Below, piece after piece: positions 16,918 to 25,638 of a stretch of DNA of 44,347 bases. The stretch covers positions 1 to 44,347 of the forward strand of contig JADHUC010000057.1 of the NCBI GenBank assembly GCA_016784735.1. Direction: 5' to 3'. A model generated the notes under the pieces. That model ran no database searches. It worked only from the letters and a program-made list of their open reading frames with translations, and was not told where the DNA came from. Position numbers and translations under genes: made by a program. Origin of the DNA: Pirellulaceae bacterium. GTDB lineage: Bacteria; Planctomycetota; Planctomycetia; Pirellulales; Pirellulaceae. Position 1 is the stretch's first letter. Every line of letters begins with the position of its first letter.

Positions 16918-19900
16918 TTGCCGCTCCCCAACCGCTCGTAGTAGCGACGAACCGAGTCTGCGTATTTCCCTGGGACCGGATCGCGGTCGATGGGGACCAT
17001 TTGCTCACGATTCTCTCGACGCAGCAACTCCTCCGCGACGCGATCCCGTAACTCATTCAACGGCTCAGCGACGAATTCCTGCACGAGATCCCAGTTCGGC
17101 CCCTTGGTGCCGCCGCGCCGGAAGTCGCGCCGGATGCCGCGGGCTCGATCGCGGATCCTGGTCGCCTCGCTCCGCAAGTCCGGACTGTCCATCATCTCCT
17201 CGACCTCACGAAGCCGATCCGACCACTGCGAGAAGTCTTCCCCGGCCATCGGTCCGTCGCGTGGCGATTCGGGCCGGTTGGAGCGTTCCGATCCGCCACC
17301 GCGGCTTGACTGCCCATCTTTCGGCTGTCCATCACGCCGCTGACCGCCTTGCGATGCGGTGGACGATTTGTTCGGCTGCGGTTTTTCGTTTGAGGGCGTA
17401 GGGCGAGCCGGGCTATCCTTAGGCCGTTCGCCCCCGCGTCCCGTGGGCCGGCTATCGGGCTTGGCGCCTTGCTCGTTCGGGTCCGGCTGCTCGCCATCGG
17501 GGGCTGGTGCGTCGCCGGGTCGGCCGCCAGCGCGATCCGGTTTCCGATTCCCCGAATCCTCATTCCTTCGACCGTCCGCCGTGGCAAGTTCGTCGCCGAG
17601 TTCTTCGGCCAGATCCGTAAGAGTTTCGTGGGCTCGGCGAAGGGCTTCGGTTTCGTCTCCAAGGACGTTATCTGCTGCCTTTTCGACACCTTCCTTCAAT
17701 TCTTCAATGCCTTGCCCTGCCACCGCTTCCGCGTTTCTGGATTGGTCCATCAGGCCGGCGTCGAGCAGTCTGCGTGTCGCGTCCAACGCATTGTCCACTC
17801 GTCGCTGCTGAGTCTGGCGGATCGAATCGTATAATTGGCGCGCCATTAAAGGCTCCGCATCTTCGGCGTCCTCGCTTGTCTCCTGCATGCCTTCCAGTAA
17901 TCGCTGAAGATCTTCCCGCTGCTGCCGTAGACCTTCCGACACCTCTTCACGCTTGGAGCTGTCGCCGAGTTGACGACGTTCGCCGTCCGGCTGCTCCAGA
18001 TCACGAAGCTGCTGAGCCAGTTCGTTCTCTTTCTGGTCGAGACGTCTGGCCTCGGCGCGGAGCTGTCTCATTTCTTCTGAAAAGCGATTGGCCGTCCGGT
18101 TCTGGAACTCCTCGCGCATCTCTGTCAGTTCGCGTTCTGCGCGGGTTCCGCTTGCCACGGCTCGAGAGACCTGGCCTTCGCGTAGCGATTCAGAAGCTTG
18201 CCGCATGTTTTGACGTGTTTGTTCGAGGTTCTGCCGGGCGTCGGCCATGCTTTCCTGGTTCTCCGGCTGCTCCATGCGCTCGGCCAGTTCATCCAGGTCG
18301 CGCAGCAGTTCATCCTCCTGATCCCGCAGCCGTTTGAGTTGGCGGCGGATCTCTTCGCGTTCCTCTTCGGTTTGGGCGTCTTCGAGTGCCGATTGAAGTT
18401 CTTTTAGACGCTGGTTCAAATCGTCCTGGCGCCGGGCAAGGTCCCTTAACCGGTTGAGCACCTGCAGATTCTCCTGGTTGGCCATTTCCTGCTGCGAGAG
18501 CGCCTGTTGCTGGGTCTCATAGCGATTCTGCTCGTTGTTCAATTGCAGTTGCTCTAACTGCTGCTGGGCGCGACTTTGTGAGCCGCTGGCGCTGGATTGG
18601 GCCGTCTTAGACTGCTGCGGCTGGCCTCGGGTGACACGATGTTCCCGTGCCCGCAATCGTAGCAGTGCCTGATACGCGGCCTTCTCGGCGGTCAACGCAG
18701 GATGAAGGCTCTCGATGGAGCTTGCCTGAACCGCCTCGGTAAGCTGCGTGATCGCGTCGTCCATGTGCTGTTTGACGTCTGCAACATGCTGCCCGGACTG
18801 CGGGTCCTGCAGTCTTCCGGCCAGTTCGGCCAGAGGCTCCAAAAGTTCCGTTTGCGAATCGAGCAGTTTCTGCGCATCGGGTGTGAAATCGTCGGTCGGC
18901 GTCGAACCGACTTCGCGGCGGATCACGGTCCAGGTGGCGTTGATAATCTGCTTCTGAAGTTCGGCCAGTTGACCGGCCTGCTGGGCATTCTGCCCCTGCT
19001 GTTGCTGTTGTTGCTGCGACTGCTGCTGGCCGCCGGGCGGCTGTTGCCCCTCGCGAAAGATCTCCTCGAAATGCCGCACTTCGGCAAAGTACATGTCGCC
19101 CAGCGTCCGCCGCGGCTTGCCGTCCGGCCCGAAGTCTTCGGCCCAGAAATAGTAGGACAGAAGCTGATCCGGCTGGGCCTCGAGCGTTTCCAATTCGATC
19201 AGGTGTTCGATCTGTTGGCGGTCTTTATTCGGTGTCTGGCCGCCAAGGACAATCCGCTTTTCCTCGGTGCCGGCCAACTGGTAGCTGATCCCATACGAAT
19301 TCAGTCCGATATCGTCCCAAACGCTGCCTGCGGTCTCCAGCTCCTCGATGGGAGAAACGCGAACATCCTTGGCCGGCATGGCAACCTTGACGTCGGGAGG
19401 CCCGTTCGGCGTGACGCGAAACACGAACTCGGGCGGCAGCTTGTTTCGCCGTCCCGCTTCCGCAACCAGTTCAAGCTTGTAGCGGACCGTCTCTTGAAGC
19501 GTCTGCGTCATCTTGTACATCGTCGGATCGTCCGTCGTCGCCTGAAGCTCGACGGTCGCTCCTTCTTCGCTCACGAGTTGTGCCTGTTCGACCGGAATGT
19601 TCAGACGGCACAAGAGCGTCAACTCGGTACCTTCCACAGCGGTGATGCGTCGCGTGTCTTCAACAATCTTTGGCACTTGCGATGTGTATTCCGGGAATAC
19701 CAGCGAGGCGTCCGCCCGTTCGAGTTCGGGCAAATCGTAGACGGACACGCGGAAGTCTTCGGTGGATTGATCGGCATACTCTACGCGGTACGTGAAATCC
19801 CTGCGAACATCGGCCAGATGCCCGCCGAACAGCGGATCTGACAAGCTCAGTGACATCGGAACACGAACAGCCTCTTCGTCGACGGACTGGTACACCAATG

Positions 19901-20558
19901 TCGCATTGTCGGGAACCGACCCCTCGAAACGAGCCGTGACAACCAGGCTCGAGCCCCGTTCCGCTTCCGTGTCGCCGGGTGAGATCGTGACACGGTATTC
20001 CAACGCTTCGGCCGTAGGCTGCGGTGAGAAGGGCAGGTACAACGTCGTCTTGTGCTGTTTGGCGTAGACGGCAAGACCGCCCGTAACGACCGCCAACAAT
20101 ACCAGCGACAATAGACCTGCCCACCGCGTGCGTCGCAGCTTTCGAGGAGGAAGCACGTCGAGCCAATCATGTCTTTGAGAATGCTGGACCGCATCTTGGA
20201 TGACGACCGTCTGCAGGTACCCGAATCGCGCGTTCGGCAACGCCGGCCTCTGTTCCACGGCAGTCGACAACAGGTCGCGAAGATCCGAATGCCTGGCTTC
20301 GACTTGTCTGGCCACCCATCGGCGATCGCGAGCGGATGCTCTTGCCGTGAGCACACTGACGATCAGCGCCAAGATAGCTATGCCCGCCAAAAACGGTGCG
20401 ACGACCTGCCCACCCCATCCCATGGCATGAGCTAGCCCCAGGCAAAGAAGCCCAATCACCGCAAATGCAAAGCCGCAAACCGCAAACCGCTTCCAGGCGA
20501 AGAAACCCCGATAGCGGCGGGCAACGCGTTCCAGTTCGTGAAGGAGTTGTCCGTACAT
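16914..20558 (-). CDS. DUF4175-like membrane-anchored coiled-coil protein
   Basis: The protein has 1,214 residues. The N-terminus has paired membrane helices (about 25-70) and another near 147-167 (LLSLVLLAVVTGGLAVYA). A beta-rich periplasmic region follows (about 170-500). Residues about 500-960 are a long Gln/Glu/Arg-rich coiled coil that opens with a Gln run (near 520) and contains many RxxLRxLExxxD-type heptads. A Gly/Pro/Asp/Arg-rich disordered stretch (about 1,000-1,120) precedes a short helical end. This is the architecture of the DUF4175-type proteins found next to MoxR/BatA genes. It starts 1 nt after the BatA-like stop and overlaps the next gene by 4 nt. A scaffold spanning from the inner membrane into the periplasm is a reasonable guess, but nothing catalytic was seen. 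Confidence 0.85.
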   Translation of the reverse strand: MYGQLLHELERVARRYRGFFAWKRFAVCGFAFAVIGLLCLGLAHAMGWGGQVVAPFLAGIAILALIVSVLTARASARDRRWVARQVEARHSDLRDLLSTAVEQRPALPNARFGYLQTVVIQDAVQHSQRHDWLDVLPPRKLRRTRWAGLLSLVLLAVVTGGLAVYAKQHKTTLYLPFSPQPTAEALEYRVTISPGDTEAERGSSLVVTARFEGSVPDNATLVYQSVDEEAVRVPMSLSLSDPLFGGHLADVRRDFTYRVEYADQSTEDFRVSVYDLPELERADASLVFPEYTSQVPKIVEDTRRITAVEGTELTLLCRLNIPVEQAQLVSEEGATVELQATTDDPTMYKMTQTLQETVRYKLELVAEAGRRNKLPPEFVFRVTPNGPPDVKVAMPAKDVRVSPIEELETAGSVWDDIGLNSYGISYQLAGTEEKRIVLGGQTPNKDRQQIEHLIELETLEAQPDQLLSYYFWAEDFGPDGKPRRTLGDMYFAEVRHFEEIFREGQQPPGGQQQSQQQQQQQGQNAQQAGQLAELQKQIINATWTVIRREVGSTPTDDFTPDAQKLLDSQTELLEPLAELAGRLQDPQSGQHVADVKQHMDDAITQLTEAVQASSIESLHPALTAEKAAYQALLRLRAREHRVTRGQPQQSKTAQSSASGSQSRAQQQLEQLQLNNEQNRYETQQQALSQQEMANQENLQVLNRLRDLARRQDDLNQRLKELQSALEDAQTEEEREEIRRQLKRLRDQEDELLRDLDELAERMEQPENQESMADARQNLEQTRQNMRQASESLREGQVSRAVASGTRAERELTEMREEFQNRTANRFSEEMRQLRAEARRLDQKENELAQQLRDLEQPDGERRQLGDSSKREEVSEGLRQQREDLQRLLEGMQETSEDAEDAEPLMARQLYDSIRQTQQRRVDNALDATRRLLDAGLMDQSRNAEAVAGQGIEELKEGVEKAADNVLGDETEALRRAHETLTDLAEELGDELATADGRRNEDSGNRKPDRAGGRPGDAPAPDGEQPDPNEQGAKPDSRPTGRGGERPKDSPARPTPSNEKPQPNKSSTASQGGQRRDGQPKDGQSSRGGGSERSNRPESPRDGPMAGEDFSQWSDRLREVEEMMDSPDLRSEATRIRDRARGIRRDFRRGGTKGPNWDLVQEFVAEPLNELRDRVAEELLRRENREQMVPIDRDPVPGKYADSVRRYYERLGSGK

Positions 20559-20559
20559 G

Positions 20560-22677
20560 TCACGGTTGCTCCGATGTATCGGTTGAAGTCAAAGGCCGGT
20601 CTCGCCCGGCCAGCCACGTTTCCAGCACCAAAATGCCCAGCGCCGCTACGATCAGCCAGCGCCAAAGCTTTTGTTTCTTCTCCAGTTCCACGTCCCGCAT
20701 CTGGCGGCGGCGCTCGACGATATCCGCACGTTTGTTCTCGTGGCCCAGACGTACACCCCATTGCTCCAGTTCGGCTGCGTCAAAAGGCGCCGTGATGCTT
20801 TCGGCACTGGCCAGATTCACGGCAAACTCGCTCCGCGAGTCATCGCGTTCGAGCCGATAGATGCCGGGGGTATCGGTTCCGTCAAACACTTGCGAGACCA
20901 GAGCCAACTGGATTTCCTCGCCGCCCGGTACCGTGACGACGAAGGGAGCCGACTGCGTTTCGTCTTTCGGTAGCCCGACAGACTCGCCAACCTGATATTG
21001 ACTGCGCACCAGGTCATCGCTCCCGGAATTCTCCAGGATCCGCATAACCAACGGTACGAACTTGGTCGATCGAGCCAACTGACTGTCTGCCGGATGCCAT
21101 CCGCTGGTCAGCACGAGCAAGCGGCCGCGTCCATGCCTTTGCTCGATCAACGCCGGATCGCCGTTGTCAAACCTCGCCAATACCTGAAGATTCTGACCGG
21201 TTTCGATGGCCACGCGGCGATGCTTCCAAAAGTGAATCTTCGTGAAATCGTTGAAACGAGGATCGGCAAACGTGGCGAACAACGGGTGCCCCCAGGCGAT
21301 CGTTCCAAGCATGGTATAATCGCTGGCTGAATCCTCCTGCACGTCCAGCGTCTCGCTCCCGAGAATCTTCCGGAGAGTCTCACCGCATTGCGCGTCTTTA
21401 AGAACAAGGAAAACGTTGCCTCCGTCTTGCATGTAATCGCGCAACGAAGCGGCGTGCGTCTCGGCAAGCGCGTCGCCGACGACGATCAAACGTGTTGCGT
21501 CAAGTTCTTCCGGCCTGAGCGATTCGTTCGGCGAGTTGGCCGACAGAGTCGCCTTCGAGCGGGGAGTATTGGGCAGTGCCCTCTCCAGGTAGTAGCGCAA
21601 ACCGTCGGGATCGTCGGATGCGTCGTTGCCGACATACATCACGTGGAAGGTCTGTTGACGCATCGGAGTGAGAAACAGCGTATTGTCAAAATCATTACCA
21701 TCGCCCGACAGAATGATGCCAGTCATCAAAGGCGACACGACAGGTCGCGGCAGACGAACGATTCGACTTTCGCCCGGCGGCACGTGCGAATTGACCGGCT
21801 GGTCGTCGACCGGGTGGCCAAACTCGTCCAGCCAACGCAAACGGAATTGATCCACGTCGGACTCTCGATCGTTCGTCACTCGGACGCGAACCGCTTCGCC
21901 CGTGTCAATCTCCTCGTCATCAGTACGCTCTGGCGCTACATGCAGGCCGGCGTTGGCCATTTCGGCGGGCACGACCCGTTCGATCGCGAGTTGTACGCCC
22001 ACGGGCCATTCGTAGGACGGAAGCGGCTCCAGGTCGCTGCCTTGTTGAAGATCGCTGATCAGCACGATCTGACGCATCGTCTCGACCGCGCCTTCGGGAC
22101 GCCCGGACGCATCGTGAAGTTCATCGGCCACTCGAACCAAGGCGTCGCCCAGACGCGTCGCGCCGTGGGTTGGCGACAGTTTCTCTAGCTCCGTGCGTAC
22201 CATTTGCAGACGCTGCTTGGGATCCCCTGCACTTCCCGTGCCGAATGGCATCACTGCGCGAACGTCGGAGTCAAACGCGAACAGGGCTACGTCGTCGTGC
22301 GGTCCGAGATCGTCGAGCCAGCGGTTCGCGTGCGACGACGCCTGATCCCATAAGGCCGGCCGGCGCATACTGGCGCTTACGTCAACCAGCATTGCTACTT
22401 TCCTGTGAACGGCATTGCCCAGGCCCAATCGGTTGGCCTCGCGAAGGAACGGACGGGCGAAAGCGAACGCCAGCAGTGCCAAGGCGGCGGCGCGGAGCAG
22501 AAGGAGCAGAATCTGATCCAGCCGGCTCTTGCGAGTCAGCCGCGGAGGTGACGGGGTGAGGAACATCAACGAGCTGAACGCATACCGGCCTCGCGGCCGC
22601 CGGCGAATCAGGTGCAGCAACACCGGCAGCGAAAGCGCGAAGAGGCCGAGCATGTACAGCGGCGTGAGCAGACTCAT
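20560..22677 (-). CDS. BatA-type membrane protein with VWA domain
   Basis: The protein has 705 residues. It opens with the BatA N-terminal signature: a first membrane helix, HLIRRRPRGRYAFSSLMFL, then KSRLDQILLLLLRAAALALL as the second helix. The VWA domain follows, with an intact metal-ion site VDVSASM (D99, S101, S103). Later regions hold beta-sandwich segments and a GATase1/ThuA-like fold (LIVVGDALAE, DYMQDGGNVFLVL). A C-terminal helix (WRWLIVAALGILVLETWLAG) anchors the end. BatA-like proteins work with MoxR ATPases and DUF58 proteins in envelope stress and metal-cofactor or complex assembly in other bacteria. The 4-nt overlap with DUF58 and the 1-nt gap to the DUF4175-like gene show tight coupling. 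Confidence 0.9.
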   Translation of the reverse strand: MSLLTPLYMLGLFALSLPVLLHLIRRRPRGRYAFSSLMFLTPSPPRLTRKSRLDQILLLLLRAAALALLAFAFARPFLREANRLGLGNAVHRKVAMLVDVSASMRRPALWDQASSHANRWLDDLGPHDDVALFAFDSDVRAVMPFGTGSAGDPKQRLQMVRTELEKLSPTHGATRLGDALVRVADELHDASGRPEGAVETMRQIVLISDLQQGSDLEPLPSYEWPVGVQLAIERVVPAEMANAGLHVAPERTDDEEIDTGEAVRVRVTNDRESDVDQFRLRWLDEFGHPVDDQPVNSHVPPGESRIVRLPRPVVSPLMTGIILSGDGNDFDNTLFLTPMRQQTFHVMYVGNDASDDPDGLRYYLERALPNTPRSKATLSANSPNESLRPEELDATRLIVVGDALAETHAASLRDYMQDGGNVFLVLKDAQCGETLRKILGSETLDVQEDSASDYTMLGTIAWGHPLFATFADPRFNDFTKIHFWKHRRVAIETGQNLQVLARFDNGDPALIEQRHGRGRLLVLTSGWHPADSQLARSTKFVPLVMRILENSGSDDLVRSQYQVGESVGLPKDETQSAPFVVTVPGGEEIQLALVSQVFDGTDTPGIYRLERDDSRSEFAVNLASAESITAPFDAAELEQWGVRLGHENKRADIVERRRQMRDVELEKKQKLWRWLIVAALGILVLETWLAGRDRPLTSTDTSEQP

Positions 22678-23672
22678 GCTGGCCCTCGCAAACGAGCGGC
22701 GCCCCGCCGCGAGATCTGGCGGCCACGGCGCGATCGCGCGTTCAAGAAGTCAAACAGTGCCAACTCCAACGGGCGATCGGTCGTCATCGAACACAGATCG
22801 ATGCCCAGGTTTCCACAGATTTGTTTGATGGCCGCGGAATGTTCGCGGAACTTCCTTTCGTACTGGTCGCGAGCGGCCTCCGGATCGATGTACATTTCGC
22901 GACCGGACTCCAGGTCGTGGAACATGGCCGCCTCGCGAAGGGCAAACTCCGTCTCAGACGGATCCAGCACACGCATGACCATGACCTCGTGACCACGCAA
23001 ACGCAGGTAGGCCAGATGTGTCTGGAGCGCATCGACTGGTGCCAAGAGATCCGAAATCACCACGATCAATCCGCGTTTGGTCACCGTGTTGGCGATCTGT
23101 TCCAAGGGGATGGTTAGATCGGTGGACTTTCCGGATAGCGGCTGCTCCAGGCACAGCATCAGACGATGCAAATGGCCGGGCCGGTACCGCGCCGGCAGGT
23201 ATTCGCCGATCCCTTCGTCAAATGTTACCAGCCCGACGGCGTCGTGTTGCTTGGAAAGGAAATAGGCCAATGTGGCCGCCGTGGTCCTGGCGTATTCCGC
23301 TTTGTCGTATTCCATCGAGCCGAAGCCCATCGACCGGCTCATGTCGACCAGCAAGTAGCAGCGCAGGTTGGTCTCGTCCTCGAACCGTTTGATAAAGTAA
23401 CGGTCGGTCCTGGCGTAAAGCCGCCAGTCCAAGTAGCGCGGGTCGTCGCCAGGTGTGTACTGTCGGTACTCGCTGAATTCGACGGAAAACCCGTGCCACG
23501 GGCTGCGGTGCAGACCGCTGTAGAAGCCTTCGACCACCACCTTGGCCCGCAGTTGCAGGTCCTTAATCCGCATCAGGGCAACGGGATCGATGAACGCAGC
23601 CGCGTCCGGCGTTTCGGTGGTCCGATCCGCCGTTGTTGTGGCCCTCGTATCTCCTGCGGCTGTCGACATCAT
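22674..23672 (-). CDS. DUF58-domain protein (MoxR partner)
   Basis: The protein has 332 residues. It shows the DUF58 core motif FSEYRQYTPGDDPRYLDWRL followed by YARTDRYFIKRFEDETN, and then a VWA-like strand LLVDMSRSMGFGS whose DxSxS residues are intact. It lacks membrane helices, unlike many DUF58 proteins, so it is probably cytoplasmic. DUF58 genes nearly always follow moxR, and the proteins are thought to be clients or adaptors of the MoxR ATPase. The start codon (ATG ATG in tandem) overlaps the moxR stop; its own stop overlaps the BatA-like start. Confidence 0.93.
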   Translation of the reverse strand: MMSTAAGDTRATTTADRTTETPDAAAFIDPVALMRIKDLQLRAKVVVEGFYSGLHRSPWHGFSVEFSEYRQYTPGDDPRYLDWRLYARTDRYFIKRFEDETNLRCYLLVDMSRSMGFGSMEYDKAEYARTTAATLAYFLSKQHDAVGLVTFDEGIGEYLPARYRPGHLHRLMLCLEQPLSGKSTDLTIPLEQIANTVTKRGLIVVISDLLAPVDALQTHLAYLRLRGHEVMVMRVLDPSETEFALREAAMFHDLESGREMYIDPEAARDQYERKFREHSAAIKQICGNLGIDLCSMTTDRPLELALFDFLNARSRRGRQISRRGAARLRGPA

Positions 23673-24682
23673 CGCCCCGGCGGTTGTACGGTTTCAAGTA
23701 AGCGATCGATCACCGTTTCCACGTCCACACCTTCCGCTTCCGCCCGGTAGCCCACCAGGATTCTGTGACGGAAAGTGCTATGCACCAATGCCTCGATGTC
23801 TTCAAGCGAGACGTGCGAGCGGCCGCACAACAGAGCCCTGGCTTTTGCGCCCAGCACCAGGTACTGCCCGGCCCGTAGTCCCGCTCCCCAACTCACCCAC
23901 TGATTGACGAAGTCCGGCGAGCCATCACGACTGGGGCGACTTGCCGCAGCCAGCCGCACTGCGTAACGCACAAGATCCTCGGACACGGGCACTCGGCGGA
24001 CCACCTCGTGGAAACGCTGGACGTCCTCGCCCGAAAACAGCGACTCAATCGCCTCGGGACTTGTCGACGTGGTGCGCGATACCACGGCCACTTCGTCCTC
24101 TTCCGGCAGGTAATCGATCACGACGTTGAACATGAACCGATCGAGTTGGGCCTCCGGCAACGGGTACGTGCCTTCCATCTCGATCGGATTTTGGGTGGCC
24201 AGAACGAAAAAGGGCTCCTCCAGCGGATAGCGAACGCCCGCCGCGGTCACTTGGTGCTCTTGCATCGCCTCCAGCAGGGCCGCCTGAGTCTTCGGCGGAG
24301 TGCGATTGATCTCGTCGGCCAGAATCACGTTGGCAAAAACCGGCCCTTTCACGAACTTCATCTGCCGAGGACCGCCTGGCGTCTCTTCCAGGATCTCGGT
24401 GCCCGTGATGTCCGCAGGCATCAAGTCCGGTGTGAATTGGATTCGCCGGAACTTCAATCGAAGGATCTGGGCAATCGACCGAACCAACAGCGTCTTAGCC
24501 AGCCCCGGTGCTCCGGTGATCAGACAGTGGCCGCCGGCAAACAGGGCGATCAGCAGTTCCAAAACCACCTGCTTCTGGCCCACGATCACCTTGGCCAACT
24601 CCGCATCAATGCGATCGCGACTGGCATAGATGCGTTCGACAGTTTCTCGTTCCATCTCGAAGGAATCGATGGTGCCCGACAC
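23669..24682 (-). CDS. MoxR-family AAA+ ATPase
   Basis: The protein has 337 residues. Walker A is GAPGLAKT (57-64) and Walker B is VILADE (119-124), followed by INRTPPKTQAALLEAMQE, the MoxR hallmark, and the sensor segment FVLATQNPIEMEGTYPLPEA. The length and arrangement are typical. MoxR ATPases act as chaperones that insert cofactors or assemble complexes with VWA-containing partners, here probably the DUF58, BatA-like and VWA/GATase1-like proteins encoded downstream. The start is GTG with CAGGAG 7 nt upstream. A 92-bp palindromic element lies 33 nt upstream of the start, in the only sizeable gap of the operon. Confidence 0.96.
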   Translation of the reverse strand: MSGTIDSFEMERETVERIYASRDRIDAELAKVIVGQKQVVLELLIALFAGGHCLITGAPGLAKTLLVRSIAQILRLKFRRIQFTPDLMPADITGTEILEETPGGPRQMKFVKGPVFANVILADEINRTPPKTQAALLEAMQEHQVTAAGVRYPLEEPFFVLATQNPIEMEGTYPLPEAQLDRFMFNVVIDYLPEEDEVAVVSRTTSTSPEAIESLFSGEDVQRFHEVVRRVPVSEDLVRYAVRLAAASRPSRDGSPDFVNQWVSWGAGLRAGQYLVLGAKARALLCGRSHVSLEDIEALVHSTFRHRILVGYRAEAEGVDVETVIDRLLETVQPPGR

Positions 24683-24715
24683 GTTAGTGCTCCTGTTGTT
24701 ACGTCACAGCATTTC

Positions 24716-24807
24716 TCGTTTAACCCGAAGCCGGAGGCGATGGCGAGCAGGGGGATGGATCGTCCACACGTAGCGCCCGCCATCGCCTCCGGCTTCGGGT
24801 TAAACGA
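24716..24807. mobile_element. 92-bp palindromic MITE/REPIN-like element, copy 2
   Basis: Perfect 30-bp arms (24716-24745 and 24778-24807) surround a 32-nt core that shares ATGGATCGTCCAC with copy 1 at 14427-14518. The two copies have the same length and opposite orientation. It fills 92 of the 128 nt between the DUF4159 stop and the moxR start, so without it the gap would be about 36 nt. As RNA it would fold into a very strong hairpin and could attenuate transcription between the two genes or protect one mRNA end. Confidence 0.88.
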
Positions 24808-24810
24808 AGA

Positions 24811-25638
24811 TCAGTGTGTCATTGCATAGGTCACGATGTTGATGCCCAGCGGGTAGGCGTACTTTTCGGAAAACTCCTTGAAATACCACGGATCTTCCCC
24901 TTCCCGCTCCCATCCATCGCCCAAGTCGGTATTGTGGCAAATGATGACCATCATCCGGCCGTCATCGTCGAAGATGCCCTTGTAGTAAGGTGTCTGAGCA
25001 TCGGGGCGTTCCCAGGTTCGCCCAGCATACCGCCCCCCCTGCGCATGGCCGATGCTCGGTATCTGCGGTTTGACTTTCAGGTCATACACGCAATGGAAAA
25101 TGGAATGGTCTAATGGCAGTTCGACGAGTTCACGTTTCGGGAAAACACGACGGATTTCAGAATGGAAGTTGTACCACTCCTCGTCGCCCCAGAAGTCGTC
25201 GACCATGAGAAAGCCGCCGTTTTCCAGATACCGCCGAAGCGCCTTGACCTCCGGTTCCGTGAACGTCAATGCACCGGGTTCGACGATGTAAATGAACGGG
25301 TATCGAAACAACTTGGGATCGGTCAACTCGATGATGACCGGCTTAGGGTCCACTTTCAGAGACGTGAGTTGTTGCAGACGAAAGGAAAAGTTCAAATCGC
25401 TCGCCGGGTAATCGGTTTGCCAGCGGCCACCGCGATATCCGCCGCCGTAGTAGGACTGGTAGCGGATGCGCACAAACGTGAACACGTCGTTCTTGAACTC
25501 CGGATCGTTCTGCCATTCCGGAACGCCCATGCGATCGTAATATTCGCCGTTGTAGCCGCCGCGCCGCCACCGCTGCGCGATGATGGTTCCCGCGACTAGG
25601 AGCACCAACAGCAGTGAGACCGCGACGATTCGCTTCAC
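24811..25638 (-). CDS. DUF4159-domain exported protein
   Basis: The protein has 275 residues. An N-terminal hydrophobic segment (IVAVSLLLVLLVAGTIIA) serves as signal peptide or anchor. The rest matches the DUF4159 pattern: FTFVRIRYQS, YPASDLNF, FRYPFIYIVEPG, LRRYLENGGFLMVDDFWG (a GATase1-like strand-turn), and LPLDHSIFHCVYDLK. The start is GTG, overlapping the upstream stop as GTGA, with GGAGG 7 nt ahead. DUF4159 proteins usually accompany MoxR/BatA-type genes. Their role is unknown, and the fold suggests binding rather than catalysis. Confidence 0.92.
   Translation of the reverse strand: MKRIVAVSLLLVLLVAGTIIAQRWRRGGYNGEYYDRMGVPEWQNDPEFKNDVFTFVRIRYQSYYGGGYRGGRWQTDYPASDLNFSFRLQQLTSLKVDPKPVIIELTDPKLFRYPFIYIVEPGALTFTEPEVKALRRYLENGGFLMVDDFWGDEEWYNFHSEIRRVFPKRELVELPLDHSIFHCVYDLKVKPQIPSIGHAQGGRYAGRTWERPDAQTPYYKGIFDDDGRMMVIICHNTDLGDGWEREGEDPWYFKEFSEKYAYPLGINIVTYAMTH

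Noticed and set aside
18960-19030. Gln-codon tract that looks like a trinucleotide repeat
   Set aside because: It codes for the Gln-rich stretch at the start of the coiled coil, so it is normal coding sequence rather than a separate repeat.
18702-19841. A 379-codon open frame antisense to the DUF4175-like gene
   Set aside because: Its Leu runs are the reverse reading of the Gln-rich coiled coil, and it has no start signal or known family.
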